From the NCBI GenBank assembly GCA_963727015.1, contig CAVSEV010000005.1, positions 682,001-746,000 on the forward strand: a stretch of DNA of 64,000 bases. The letters are read 5' to 3'. The stretch comes from DATFVJ01 sp963727015. Lineage in GTDB: Bacteria > Actinomycetota > Actinomycetes > Streptosporangiales > Streptosporangiaceae. How positions within the stretch are numbered: the stretch's first letter is position 1; every line of letters begins with the position of its first letter. Below are positions 1 through 7,728 of this stretch, in pieces. The translations under genes and the position numbers were made by a program. The notes below the pieces were generated by a model. The model made no database searches and had not been told where the DNA came from. It worked only from the letters and a program-made list of their open reading frames with translations.

Positions 1-97
1 GGCGGAGCCTGAGCGGCTCTGGCCTGGGGTGCTGCGGCGGCAGGGCGGCGATCTGGCCCTGGTCGCGACCTTCCCCGACGATCCGGCGCAGAACTGA
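1..97 (+). CDS. C-terminal end of an unidentified protein (partial)
   Basis: Reading frame 2 is open from the window edge to a TGA at 95-97 and encodes about 31 residues ending ALVATFPDDPAQN. High G/C in third positions fits a real gene, and the DUF3039 gene begins 56 bases downstream on the same strand. Too little is present to name the family. Confidence 0.5.
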   Translation, partial: AEPERLWPGVLRRQGGDLALVATFPDDPAQN

Positions 98-139
98 TCG
101 CCCCGCGCCCGCACTTGCTCTGCACAGTGCCCCTGCGCG

Positions 140-145
140 TAGAAT
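140..145 (+). promoter_or_regulatory. -10 box (TAGAAT) of a probable leaderless promoter
   Basis: TAGAAT lies 8 bases before the GTG at 154. This is the spacing expected if transcription starts at or next to the start codon. No Shine-Dalgarno sequence precedes the GTG. The same arrangement recurs before several genes in the window. Confidence 0.45.
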
Positions 146-153
146 CCCGTCTC

Positions 154-417
154 GTGAGCACCAAGGTCCTGCCAAAGAGCGACACCAAGCCAGAAACCAA
201 GCCGCGGCTGTCCTATGAGGACGGCGACCACGAGCGGTTCGCGCATTACGTGCAGAAGGACAAGATTCTCGAGAGCGCGGTCGCGGGCACGCCGGTGATC
301 GCGCTGTGCGGCAAGGTCTGGGTGCCGAACCGCGACCCGAAGCGCTACCCGGTCTGCCCAGAGTGCAAGAAGATCTACGAGTCGCTGCCAGCGGGTGCCG
401 GTGAGAGCGGCACGTGA
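154..417 (+). CDS. DUF3039 family protein
   Basis: An 87-residue protein of the actinobacterial DUF3039 family, function unknown. The conserved core is clear: a DGDHERFAHYVQKDKI segment, then ALCGKVWVP, then a CPECKKIYE end. Cys in ALCGK and the C-x2-C pair could bind metal. I chose the GTG at 154 rather than the upstream TTG at 115: family members start shortly before the DGDHERF core, and a -10-like hexamer sits 8 bases upstream. In other actinobacteria this gene also lies beside a DEAD/DEAH helicase gene like the one at 1272. The sequence gives no functional clue beyond the family. Confidence 0.85.
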   Translation: MSTKVLPKSDTKPETKPRLSYEDGDHERFAHYVQKDKILESAVAGTPVIALCGKVWVPNRDPKRYPVCPECKKIYESLPAGAGESGT

Positions 418-476
418 CGTCGGCGTTGAGCTGACGCACCCATAGGATTTCGTAGCATCCATACCCCCCAATGGCG

Positions 477-989
477 TCACCTCGGTTCTTGCTTTTCCTC
501 TTCAAGCTCCCGGGTGCGGTGCAAGCGTAGCCATAGTGGAACGACCCACCACAGCAGCACAAACCACGCGCCGACCGCTACGGCCAGCCACACGACCACC
601 GGCCCCTTCAGCATGACGTCGAAGACGAGCAGCATCGCACCCGTGATGGTGCACATGAGCAGCCCGAGGCCGAGCATCGTCAGCCGGTTGGCCGTGCGCA
701 CCAGTTCGGGTTTGACGCGGAGGCCAAACAGGATGCGGTGGAATGACACCGGCGCGATGAGCACGGCCGTGGCGCTCGCGCCAAATACCAGCGTGGTCAG
801 GTAGATTGCCCGCTGAGTCCCCGTCAGGTCAGAAAACCTGTTTGAGAACACGACGGTGAACAGGAAGCCGAGCAGCACCTGGATCCCCGTCTGGCTCACG
901 CGCAGTTCTTGCAGCAACTCGCTGTAGCGGCGGTCGGCGCTTGCCGCCGTCGTCTCGTCGCGGCGGTAGGACTGCTCGGGCTCAGGCAT
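477..989 (-). CDS. DUF6328 family small integral membrane protein
   Basis: A 170-residue membrane protein. The N-terminus is acidic and polar, followed by the conserved segment YSELLQELRVSQTGIQVLLGF and about four hydrophobic helices: around residues 38-55, 68-90, 105-128 and 132-152. The C-terminus is charged. This pattern matches DUF6328, an actinobacterial family of unknown role. The ATG at 989 is favoured over the longer 1064 start because an AAGGGAG Shine-Dalgarno lies 6 bases upstream. The gene is transcribed away from the helicase gene, and the intergenic region carries a 14-bp tandem array. Confidence 0.75.
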   Translation of the reverse strand: MPEPEQSYRRDETTAASADRRYSELLQELRVSQTGIQVLLGFLFTVVFSNRFSDLTGTQRAIYLTTLVFGASATAVLIAPVSFHRILFGLRVKPELVRTANRLTMLGLGLLMCTITGAMLLVFDVMLKGPVVVWLAVAVGAWFVLLWWVVPLWLRLHRTRELEEEKQEPR

Positions 990-1096
990 GGGACACTCCC
1001 TTCGGCAGCTTGACTGACGTCGTGACACCGATTGTCCACGCCAGAAGCGGGATGTTGTCTTCATCAGAAGCAGGATCGGTCTCGATCACCCCGCAT

Positions 1097-1194
1097 CCCC
1101 GCCGTGCTGGCCCCGCCGTGCTGGCCCCGCCGTGCTGGCCCCGCCGTGCTGGCCCCGCCGTGCTGGCCCCGCCGTGCTGGCCCCGCCGTGCTGG
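1097..1194. repeat. Tandem array, seven perfect 14-bp units
   Basis: The unit CCCCGCCGTGCTGG is repeated seven times without a mismatch. It lies in the divergent region between the DUF6328 gene and the helicase gene, where both promoters would be expected. Perfect identity suggests recent expansion by slippage. Just downstream, around 1205-1260, GTACCCCC-GC-AGTCT-T is duplicated imperfectly. Confidence 0.95.
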
Positions 1195-1271
1195 CCCGGG
1201 CCGGCCGTACCCCCGCCAGTCTTTGCTCCCGGGGGACGGCCTCCCGTACCCCCCGCTAGTCTGTCGTCCTC

Positions 1272-3032
1272 GTGGGCATCTCACTGGGGCTGCGGCCGTG
1301 GCAGCGGGTGGCGTACGAGGAGTACTTCCGGATTCCACGGCGCGATTTCCTCCTCGTTGCCACCCCGGGCGCAGGTAAGACCGCCTACGCACTGACTGTG
1401 GCGGCCGAGCTTCTCGCCCGCCGCGAGGTCGCAGGCGTCACCGTGGTTACCCCGACCGAGCACCTGAAACATCAGTGGGCGGCTGCGGCGGCGGGGTTCG
1501 GCATCGCCCTGGACTCTGGCTTCCGCAATGCCCACGGCGCCGCCAGCGCCGACTTCACGGGGGTGGCGGTCACCTATGCGCAGGTCGCCGCCCATCCGGC
1601 GCTGCACAGGCAGCGCACTCAAGCGCGCCGTACGCTCGTGATCTTCGATGAGATCCACCACGCCGGTGACGCGCTGTCCTGGGGGGAGGCGATCCGCCAA
1701 GCCTTCGAGTCCGCCAGGCGACGCCTCGCGCTGACCGGGACGCCGTTCCGCTCGGACACCAACCCCATCCCCTTCGTCAGCTACGCGGAGGACGCGGACG
1801 GGATCAGGCGCAGCGCCTCGGACTACGTGTACGGCTACGGGCCGGCGCTCGCCGACGGAGTCGTCCGGCCGGTGATCTTTCTCGCCTATTCGGGTCAGAT
1901 GCGCTGGCGGTCCCGGGTTGGGGGCGATCTCAGCGAGTTCAGCGCGACCTTGGGCGAGCCACTGACCAGGGATCATCTCGCCAGGGCCTGGCGCGCGGCG
2001 CTCGACCCGGACGGGGAGTGGGTGGGGCAGGTGCTCGCTGCCGCGGACCGCCGCCTGGCGGAGGTGCGCAGGGACATGCCTGACGCCGCCGGTCTGGTGA
2101 TCGCCAGCGACCACGAGGATGCACGCGGCTACGCGGCGCTGCTACGGCAGATCACCGGGCAGCGGCCGGTGGTCGTGCTCTCCGACGACAAGGGCGCGAG
2201 CCGGCGCATCGGCGCGTTCACGAACTCGGCGGACCGGTGGATGGTGGCGGTGCGGATGGTGTCGGAGGGCGTCGACATTCCGCGCCTCGCGGTCGGCGTG
2301 TACGCGACGTCCGTCAGCACCGCCCTGTTCTTCGCACAGGCCGTCGGGCGGTTCGCCCGGGCACGCAGGCGCGGCGAGACCGCATCGGTGTTCCTGCCCT
2401 CGGTGCCCGTGCTACTCGGCCACGCCGCCGAACTTGAGGCTGAGCGCGACCACATTCTCACCAGGCGCGACGACGACGAGTCTCCTGATGACCTGCTGGC
2501 GGCGGCGCTGCGGCCCGCGGACACCCCGGACCTGCCCGACGAGCCCGCGATCCAGGTCCTGCACGCCTCGGCGCAGTTCGACCGGGTGGTCTTCGACGGT
2601 GGCGAGTTCGGCACGGCCGCGGCGCCAGGTTCCCCTGAGGAGGAGGACTTTCTCGGCCTCCCCGGCCTGCTCGAGCCCGAGCAGGTGGCGCTGCTGCTTC
2701 GTAAGCGCCAGGCAGGCCAGTCGCGGGCGCGTGCCCGGGATGCGACCGGTATTGATCCTGAACGGCTGCGCGGTGGCGCGCCGCCGCCTGGCCCTGCGCC
2801 GTCAGACGGCGGTCATGCCGGGCCCCCGGTGCACCGCGAGACCCTCGCGACGCTGCGCAAGGAACTGAACGCGCTGGTTGCCGCCTGGCATCATCGCACC
2901 GGTCAGCCGCACGGTGCGATCCACGCGCAGTTGCGCCGCGCCTGCGGCGGCCCGCCGTTGCCCCAGGCGACGGCTGGGCAGATCAGGGAGCGGATCGTGG
3001 CGCTGCGCCGCTGGGCCGCCGCCGGCGGCTGA
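1272..3032 (+). CDS. DEAD/DEAH-box superfamily 2 helicase
   Basis: A 586-residue SF2 helicase-like ATPase. Motif I is ATPGAGKTA near residue 32, motif II is DEIHH (DExH), motif III is LTGTPFRSD, and motif VI is QAVGRFARARR, so the whole RecA-like pair is present. The C-terminal third is Pro/Gly-rich and then helical, and has no domain I can name. It resembles the stand-alone actinobacterial helicase found beside DUF3039. Substrate (DNA or RNA) cannot be told from sequence. The start is the GTG at 1272, which directly precedes the conserved LRPWQRVAYEEYF entry segment. The upstream tandem repeats leave no clear Shine-Dalgarno. Confidence 0.85.
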   Translation: MGISLGLRPWQRVAYEEYFRIPRRDFLLVATPGAGKTAYALTVAAELLARREVAGVTVVTPTEHLKHQWAAAAAGFGIALDSGFRNAHGAASADFTGVAVTYAQVAAHPALHRQRTQARRTLVIFDEIHHAGDALSWGEAIRQAFESARRRLALTGTPFRSDTNPIPFVSYAEDADGIRRSASDYVYGYGPALADGVVRPVIFLAYSGQMRWRSRVGGDLSEFSATLGEPLTRDHLARAWRAALDPDGEWVGQVLAAADRRLAEVRRDMPDAAGLVIASDHEDARGYAALLRQITGQRPVVVLSDDKGASRRIGAFTNSADRWMVAVRMVSEGVDIPRLAVGVYATSVSTALFFAQAVGRFARARRRGETASVFLPSVPVLLGHAAELEAERDHILTRRDDDESPDDLLAAALRPADTPDLPDEPAIQVLHASAQFDRVVFDGGEFGTAAAPGSPEEEDFLGLPGLLEPEQVALLLRKRQAGQSRARARDATGIDPERLRGGAPPPGPAPSDGGHAGPPVHRETLATLRKELNALVAAWHHRTGQPHGAIHAQLRRACGGPPLPQATAGQIRERIVALRRWAAAGG

Positions 3033-3076
3033 GGTCCGTGCGGCCGCTTGCAACTGGCCGCTAACCCACGTCCCGC

Positions 3077-3443
3077 AGGCGCAACTCAGGCCACTCCAAG
3101 CTCACTCGGCTTCCGCGCGCCGAAGCATGATCTGTTTCCGTGTTAAGTTTCCGGCCGATAGCGCGGGCGGATTTACACGCAAACGGATCATGGTTTCGCG
3201 GGCGCGACTCGGGCCGCTCCAGGCTCACTCGGCTTCCGCGCGCCGAAGCATGATCTGTTTCCGTGTTAAGTTTCCGGCCGATAGCGCGGGCAGATTAACA
3301 CGCAAACGGATCACGGTTTCGCGGGCGCGACTCGGGCCGCTCCAGGCTCACTCGGCTTCTGCGCGCCGAAGCATGATCTGTTTCCGTGTTAAGTTTCCGG
3401 CCGATAGCGCGGGCAGATTAACACGCAAACGGATCATGGCAAT
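3077..3443. repeat. Tandem array of three ~123-bp units, each carrying the 67-bp palindrome
   Basis: Three near-identical units follow the helicase gene. Each joins about 50 bp of flanking sequence (ACTCGGGCCGCTCCAGGCTC and so on) to a 67-bp imperfect palindrome running from CATGATC to GATCATG. The palindromes lie at 3126-3192, 3249-3315 and 3372-3438, a fixed period of 123. The first unit is the most divergent and the second ends GATCACG. Solo copies of the palindrome occur at 33990, 45625 and 63651. Together with the next array this fills the 550-base gap between the helicase and the YbaK gene. I see no gene in it. Confidence 0.95.
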
Positions 3444-3478
3444 CGCGGGCGCGGATGGGCGCGCGGGCGCGGAGCCGT

Positions 3479-3526
3479 GGAGGCGCGGAGCCGCGGAGGC
3501 GCGAAGCCGCGGAGGCGCGAAGCCGC
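3479..3526. repeat. Tandem array, three 16-bp units
   Basis: GGAGGCGCGGAGCCGC followed by two copies of GGAGGCGCGAAGCCGC. Degenerate fragments continue on both sides. It lies between the palindrome array and the 3' end of the YbaK gene. Confidence 0.85.
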
Positions 3527-3586
3527 GGAGCCGCGCGGCGCGGACCAGCCGGGCGCGGGCGCTGGTGGCTGGGTGATCCAGCCTGT

Positions 3587-4060
3587 TCAGGCGTCGGCGC
3601 CGAGGTCGGCGGCCGTTCCGCCGGTGATGCGGGAAAGCTCCGCGAACGACGTTGGGAAGACGGTGTTCGGATGCCCAGCCGCCGCCCAGACGACCTCGTG
3701 CCTGCCTAGCCACACATCGACAAGCGTCCTGATCTGGCGGGGATGGCCGACCGGGGCGACACCGCCGATCGGCTGCCCGGTGTGCGCACGGACGAAGTCC
3801 GGATCGGCGCGCTTGACGAAGCCGGCCCCGAGCAACGCCGCCACCTTGCCGGTGTCCACGCGGTGCGCTCCGCTCGTCATGATGAGCAGTGGCGCGCCGT
3901 CGGCGTTGAACACCAGGCTGTTGGCGATGGCGCCCACTTCGCAGCCGAGTTGCGCGGCGGCCGAGGCGGCGGTCGGCGCGGGCTCAGGGAGTTCCGTCAC
4001 CGTCCCCGTGACCTCGGCGTGGCGCAGTGCGGCAGCGACGTTCTCGGCGTTCGGATGCAT
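3587..4060 (-). CDS. YbaK/EbsC-family aminoacyl-tRNA deacylase
   Basis: A 157-residue single-domain protein of the YbaK/ProX fold. These enzymes hydrolyse mischarged aminoacyl-tRNA in the cytoplasm (for example Cys-tRNA-Pro). Visible family marks are CEVGAIANSLVF near residue 40, the loop with the conserved lysine in GAGFVKRADPDFV, and the GQPIGGVAPVGHP motif. Length fits the family. The ATG at 4060 is preceded by TACCGT with a 7-base gap, consistent with a leaderless transcript. Its 3' end faces the palindrome array. Which mischarged tRNA it clears cannot be told from sequence. Confidence 0.85.
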   Translation of the reverse strand: MHPNAENVAAALRHAEVTGTVTELPEPAPTAASAAAQLGCEVGAIANSLVFNADGAPLLIMTSGAHRVDTGKVAALLGAGFVKRADPDFVRAHTGQPIGGVAPVGHPRQIRTLVDVWLGRHEVVWAAAGHPNTVFPTSFAELSRITGGTAADLGADA

Positions 4061-4067
4061 GCAGGTT

Positions 4068-4073
4068 ACGGTA
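4068..4073 (-). promoter_or_regulatory. -10 box (TACCGT) before the YbaK gene
   Basis: On the minus strand TACCGT is followed by 7 bases and then the ATG at 4060, the spacing of a leaderless start. No Shine-Dalgarno is present. Confidence 0.35.
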
Positions 4074-4178
4074 GCGCCGGGCCCGCCCGCCGGTCGCCAG
4101 ATATGCGCTCCGCAGTCCCGCGGACCGGCTCCCCGCGGCAGCCGTTACGGATCGGGTTTGTTGGTCTGAACAGCAGCT

Positions 4179-4367
4179 CGGGCATGTTTCGCCGGTCTTC
4201 GGCGACGCGAGGTACCGCCCACGACCCCAGGCGGGCGACCGGAGTCGTGGACGGCACTGTCGTCGTCGCCGATAGCCCCGCTGTCGGCTCCTCGAGAACA
4301 AGCAGGGCCTGGCCGGACACCGCCGGGATCACCGCCCCGCATCCACCAAGATCCACGAAACAGCCCT
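4179..4367. mobile_element. MITE-like element, copy 1 (189 bp)
   Basis: The left end (CGGGCATGTTTCGCCGGTC) and the reverse complement of the right end (AGGGCTGTTTCGTGGATC) form imperfect terminal inverted repeats. Inside are the blocks CCACGACCCCAGGCGG, GTCGTGGACGGCA, GTCGTCGCCGATAGC and GAGAACAAGCAGGGCCT. All are shared with copies at 11373 and 26665. No ORF inside is convincing. It occupies most of the 428-base gap between the YbaK and pncB genes; the rest (4370-4488) is relatively AT-rich and holds no feature I recognise. Confidence 0.75.
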
Positions 4368-4488
4368 AGGAAGCTAGTGCTAAACGATCAAATCTAGCCA
4401 CAGGACTGAATACGGATCGTAATACTCACTGGCCAACGACACTGATCATTCTTACTCTGCGTGAAAATTGCCGAAAAACACCAGCGTC

Positions 4489-5802
4489 CTAGTCCTCGTC
4501 AGGGCGGAAGATAGTGGGAACCGCCGGGTCGCCGCGGGACAGTTGCAGCGCCTGCGGCGGCAGTTCGGCGAGGGAGCGCGTGTGCCGCTTACGCGCATCC
4601 TCGAGCGGTTCGCGGCCGACGATCTCGCCGTGGCGGACCAGTGGACGGAGCAGCGCTCGATCATGCGGCGTGGGCTCGGGCGGCGCCAGGGTGATCACTT
4701 CGGCCAGGGCCGTGCCGCGGTCGTCGCGGTGGCGGACCGCCCACTTGCGCCCGCCGCGCCCCGGCTTGCCCACCGAACGCTTCGCCATCGGCCTTAGCGG
4801 CGCGCCTTCGCGTTCGTTGTCCGCGCGTGCGACGAGCTTGTACACGAGCGCGGCGGTGGGCGCGCCCGACCCGGTAACCAGCGCCGTTCCGACGCCATAA
4901 CCATCCACCGGTGCCGCCGCGAGCGCAGCGATCCCGTGCTCGTCCAGATCACCGGTGACCACGATCCTGGTGGCCGTCGCGCCAAGCGAATCGAGCAGTG
5001 CGCGCACCTCGCGCGCCAGCACGGCCAGGTCGCCACTGTCGATGCGGACGGCGCCGAGCCCGGGCCCGGCAAGCTCAACGGCCGTACGGACCGCTCTAGC
5101 CACGTCGAAGGTGTCCACCAGCAGGGTCGTGCCGGTGCCGAGCGCTTCGAGTTGGGTGGCGAAGGCTTGCCGCTCGCTGTCGTGCACGAGAGTGAACGCG
5201 TGCGCGCTCGTGCCAGTGGTCGGGACCCCGAATGACTTGCGTGCCTGCAGATTCGATGTGGAGGCGAACCCGGCGACGTAGGCGGCCCTGGCGCTGGCCA
5301 CCGCCGCCATTTCGTGTGTCCGCCGCGCGCCCATCTCGATGATGGGCCGGCCACCGGCGGCCGCCACCATGCGGGAGGCGGCCGACGCGATGGCGGTGTC
5401 ATGGTTGAGCACCGACAGCGCGATCGTCTCTAGCACCACGGCCTCCGCGAACGGGGCGTCGACCACCAGGACCGGTGAGCCCGGGAAGTAGCAGTCGCCT
5501 TCGCCGTAGCCCCAGACGTTCCCCGTGAACCGGTAGGATCCCAGGTAGCTGACCGTCGCGTCGTCCACGATCCGCTCGCTGCGCAGGAACTCCAGCGTCT
5601 CTGAGTCAAAGCGGAAGTTGCCTAGCGCGTCGAGCAGCCTGCCGGTGCCGCCGACCACCCCATATCGTCTACCGTGCGGCAGATGCCTGGCGAAGACCTC
5701 GAAGACGGCGCGGCGCTTCGCGGCCCCGCTGCGCAGCGCGGCCTGCACCATCGTGAGCTCATAGTGGTCGGTGAGCAGTGCGGTGGTCATAGCTGGTGCC
5801 AC
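4489..5802 (-). CDS. pncB: Nicotinate phosphoribosyltransferase
   Basis: A 437-residue enzyme of the NAD salvage (Preiss-Handler) pathway. It converts nicotinate and PRPP to nicotinate mononucleotide, coupled to ATP hydrolysis. Recognisable segments are the N-terminal LLTDHYELTM, the GTSAHAF loop with the conserved histidine, the VRIDSGDL phosphate-binding region and the VVTGDLDEH segment. I favour the GTG at 5802 over the ATG at 5790: neither has a Shine-Dalgarno, but a TAGTCT -10 box ends 7 bases before the GTG. It is divergent from clpS, as in the M. tuberculosis Rv1330c-Rv1331 pair. Confidence 0.93.
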   Translation of the reverse strand: MAPAMTTALLTDHYELTMVQAALRSGAAKRRAVFEVFARHLPHGRRYGVVGGTGRLLDALGNFRFDSETLEFLRSERIVDDATVSYLGSYRFTGNVWGYGEGDCYFPGSPVLVVDAPFAEAVVLETIALSVLNHDTAIASAASRMVAAAGGRPIIEMGARRTHEMAAVASARAAYVAGFASTSNLQARKSFGVPTTGTSAHAFTLVHDSERQAFATQLEALGTGTTLLVDTFDVARAVRTAVELAGPGLGAVRIDSGDLAVLAREVRALLDSLGATATRIVVTGDLDEHGIAALAAAPVDGYGVGTALVTGSGAPTAALVYKLVARADNEREGAPLRPMAKRSVGKPGRGGRKWAVRHRDDRGTALAEVITLAPPEPTPHDRALLRPLVRHGEIVGREPLEDARKRHTRSLAELPPQALQLSRGDPAVPTIFRPDED

Positions 5803-5809
5803 GGGTGGA

Positions 5810-5815
5810 AGACTA
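5810..5815 (-). promoter_or_regulatory. -10 box (TAGTCT) of the pncB promoter
   Basis: TAGTCT on the minus strand, a 7-base gap, then GTG. This arrangement decides the pncB start codon. Confidence 0.45.
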
Positions 5816-5847
5816 GACGCATCACCGTCACCGGGAGGTGATCAGCC

Positions 5848-6138
5848 GTGAGCGTAGCTCCCGTCGAGGTCGAACGGCCGCGCACGGGTGAGGACAGTTC
5901 GGTCGACCGGCCGTGGGTCACGATCGTGTGGAACGACCCTGTCAACCTGATGTCCTACGTAAGGTACGTGTTCCAGCAGGTGTTCGGCTATCCAAGGGCG
6001 AAGGCCGAGAAGCTCATGCTCGACGTGCATCACAAGGGCAAGGCCGTGGTCGCCGTGGGCGCCCGTGAGGAGATGGAAAGGGACGTGCAGGTGCTGCACG
6101 GGTACGGCCTCTGGGCGACGCTGCGCCACGACACGTGA
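5848..6138 (+). CDS. clpS: ATP-dependent Clp protease adaptor ClpS
   Basis: A 96-residue ClpS. This adaptor docks on the ClpC/ClpA N-domain and delivers N-degron substrates. The core is typical: WVTIVWNDPVNLMSYV (the ligand-binding Asn-Asp region), VFQQVFGYPRAKAEKLM, DVHHKGKAVV and a terminal LHGYGLWATL. The GTG start follows a GGGAGGTGA Shine-Dalgarno. The stop codon overlaps the start of the DUF2017 gene by four bases (GTGA), so the two are probably translationally coupled. Confidence 0.95.
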   Translation: MSVAPVEVERPRTGEDSSVDRPWVTIVWNDPVNLMSYVRYVFQQVFGYPRAKAEKLMLDVHHKGKAVVAVGAREEMERDVQVLHGYGLWATLRHDT

Positions 6139-6785
6139 CCTACTTCAGGCGCGTTGCGGACCGTGCGCGAGATCGTGGCGACCGGGCGCGCGAACGGCCC
6201 GGCGAGCGCCGTTACCGGTATATGGCACGTTTCAGCGCGACGGACGCGATGCTGCTGCGTGAGCTGGTCAGCCAGATCGCCGAACTCGTCGGCGGGCCTG
6301 CCGGGGCCGGCCAAGAGAACGACCCGCCTGGAGCGGGCGAGGCTGGTATGGGTGGTGAGCCGGGTGATCTCACCGACGCGATGGGCCTGGATGCCCTGGG
6401 CCTGACCGAGGACGCTGGCCTGCCCGATGACCCGGCGCTTGCCCGCCTGCTCCCCGACGCCTACCGTGACGATCCCGACGCGGCGAGTGAGTTCCGCCGC
6501 TATACGGAGAAAGACCTGCGGGCGGGCAAGGTGGCCGCCGCCAAGACGGTGCTTGACACGCTGCCTGACGGCGGCGGGCGGATCAGCCTGTCGGAGCCGG
6601 AGGCGCAGGCCTGGCTGCGGGCGCTCAACGACATACGGCTCGCCCTCGGAGTCCGTCTCGACGTCACGGAGGACGTGGCGGAGGAAATGGCCCGGATGAG
6701 CCACGATGATCCTCGTTTCGGTGTGCTCGCGGTGTACGACTGGCTGTCCGGCACACAGGAGAGCTTGGTACGCGCCCTGTCCTGA
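6135..6785 (+). CDS. DUF2017 family protein
   Basis: A 216-residue protein of DUF2017, found next to clpS across Actinobacteria and of unknown function. The segments TYFRRV, ATDAMLLRELVSQIAELV, the DDPALARLLPDAYRDDP block and the C-terminal LGVRLDV...VYDWLSGTQE fit the family. It is acidic and probably helical. The GTG at 6135 overlaps the clpS stop (GTGA), which makes it the best start because the FRRV segment just after it is part of the family. It is likely co-transcribed with clpS and could act in the same proteolysis pathway, but that is inferred from context only. Confidence 0.85.
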   Translation: MTYFRRVADRARDRGDRARERPGERRYRYMARFSATDAMLLRELVSQIAELVGGPAGAGQENDPPGAGEAGMGGEPGDLTDAMGLDALGLTEDAGLPDDPALARLLPDAYRDDPDAASEFRRYTEKDLRAGKVAAAKTVLDTLPDGGGRISLSEPEAQAWLRALNDIRLALGVRLDVTEDVAEEMARMSHDDPRFGVLAVYDWLSGTQESLVRALS

Positions 6786-6794
6786 CGCTCCGGG

Positions 6795-6800
6795 TAACCT
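6795..6800 (+). promoter_or_regulatory. -10 box (TAACCT) before mec
   Basis: TAACCT sits 7 bases before the ATG at 6808, inside the short gap after DUF2017. This suggests a separate leaderless message for the mec-cysO-cysM group. Confidence 0.4.
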
Positions 6801-6807
6801 GGCGCGC

Positions 6808-7251
6808 ATGCTGACGATCGGCCGCGCGCTGCACGACAAGATTGTGGCGCATGCCCGCGCCGACCACCCCGACGAGGCGTGCGGGGTCATCGCCGGCCCG
6901 GCGGCCACAGGGCGGCCCGAGCGGTTCATCCCGATGACCAATGCGGAGCGCTCGCCGACGTTCTACCGGTTCGATTCCACCGAGCAGTTCCAGGTGTGGC
7001 GCGAGATGGAGGATCGGGACGAAGAACCCGTCGTCATTTACCACTCGCACACCGCTACGGAGCCATACCCGTCCCGCACCGACATCTCGTACGCGAGCGA
7101 GCCTGGCGCGCACTATGTCCTGGTCTCCACCAGGGATCCAGAGCGAACCGAGTTCCGCTCGTTCCTGATCGTGGACGGTAAAGTGACCGAGGAGGAAGTG
7201 CGTATCGTCGCTGACGTTGCCGGCCGGGCGGACATCAACGGGCCGGGGTGA
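6808..7251 (+). CDS. mec: JAB/MPN (Mec-type) metalloprotease that releases cysteine from CysO
   Basis: A 147-residue JAMM-fold zinc hydrolase. The catalytic signature is intact: Glu in DEACGVIAG, then HSHTATEPYPSRTD (H-x-H-x10-D). In M. tuberculosis the homologue cuts cysteine off the sulfur carrier CysO-Cys, the last step of a PLP-dependent, oxidation-resistant cysteine pathway. The gene order mec-cysO-cysM supports the same role here. The ATG at 6808 begins the MLTIGRALHDKIVAHA helix, and longer in-frame starts run into DUF2017. The 160-base gap to cysO is GC-rich with short GATCCGCGCC-like repeats. Confidence 0.9.
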   Translation: MLTIGRALHDKIVAHARADHPDEACGVIAGPAATGRPERFIPMTNAERSPTFYRFDSTEQFQVWREMEDRDEEPVVIYHSHTATEPYPSRTDISYASEPGAHYVLVSTRDPERTEFRSFLIVDGKVTEEEVRIVADVAGRADINGPG

Positions 7252-7410
7252 TCCGCCCCGCGGGCGGTGATCCGCGCCGCGGCCGGGACGATTCGGGCCG
7301 CGGGCCGGAATGATCCGCGCCCACGGCCGGTTGGCAACGCAGGAGGCGTAGCTTTCACTCATGTTTACCCGGGCGGATGCACCGGGCCGTTGATTCCTGG
7401 AGTGGTTTTC

Positions 7411-7713
7411 ATGGCCATCGAGGTCCGCATCCCGACGATTCTGCGCAATTACACGGGCGGCGCGAAATCGGTTGAGGGCGCCGGTGCGACGCTCGGCGAG
7501 CTGCTCGTCGACATCGACGGGCGTCACCCCGGCCTGAGTGCGCGCATCGCAGACGGCTCCGGCCTGCGGAGGTTCGTGAACGTGTACCTGAACGACGAGG
7601 ATGTTCGCTTCCTCGGCGGCCTGGAGACATCGGTAAGCGACGGCGACACCGTGACCGTGCTCCCTGCCGTTGCGGGCGGGGCCGTTGCGGGCGGGGCCAC
7701 GGCGGGCGGCTGA
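7411..7713 (+). CDS. cysO: CysO sulfur-carrier protein (MoaD/ThiS fold) with tripled C-terminus
   Basis: A 100-residue ubiquitin-like sulfur carrier. Its C-terminal Gly-Gly is adenylated and thiocarboxylated, and the sulfur is then passed to O-phosphoserine on CysM. The family core is plain: VRIPTILRNYTGG, the LRRFVNVYLNDEDVRFL strand pair and DGDTVTVLPAVAGG. M. tuberculosis CysO ends at that AVAGG. Here the motif is repeated, giving AVAGG-AVAGG-ATAGG-stop, from 15-bp units at 7666-7710. The protein still ends in Gly-Gly but with a 10-residue tail after the usual end. The start is the ATG at 7411 after CTGGAGTGG. Confidence 0.92.
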   Translation: MAIEVRIPTILRNYTGGAKSVEGAGATLGELLVDIDGRHPGLSARIADGSGLRRFVNVYLNDEDVRFLGGLETSVSDGDTVTVLPAVAGGAVAGGATAGG

Positions 7714-7728
7714 GCTGGGAGGCGGTGC

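Noticed and set aside
3455..3709. Arg/Ala-rich plus-strand ORFs through the repeats after the helicase
   Set aside because: They consist of tandem-repeat translation followed by antisense of the YbaK gene, with no start signals.
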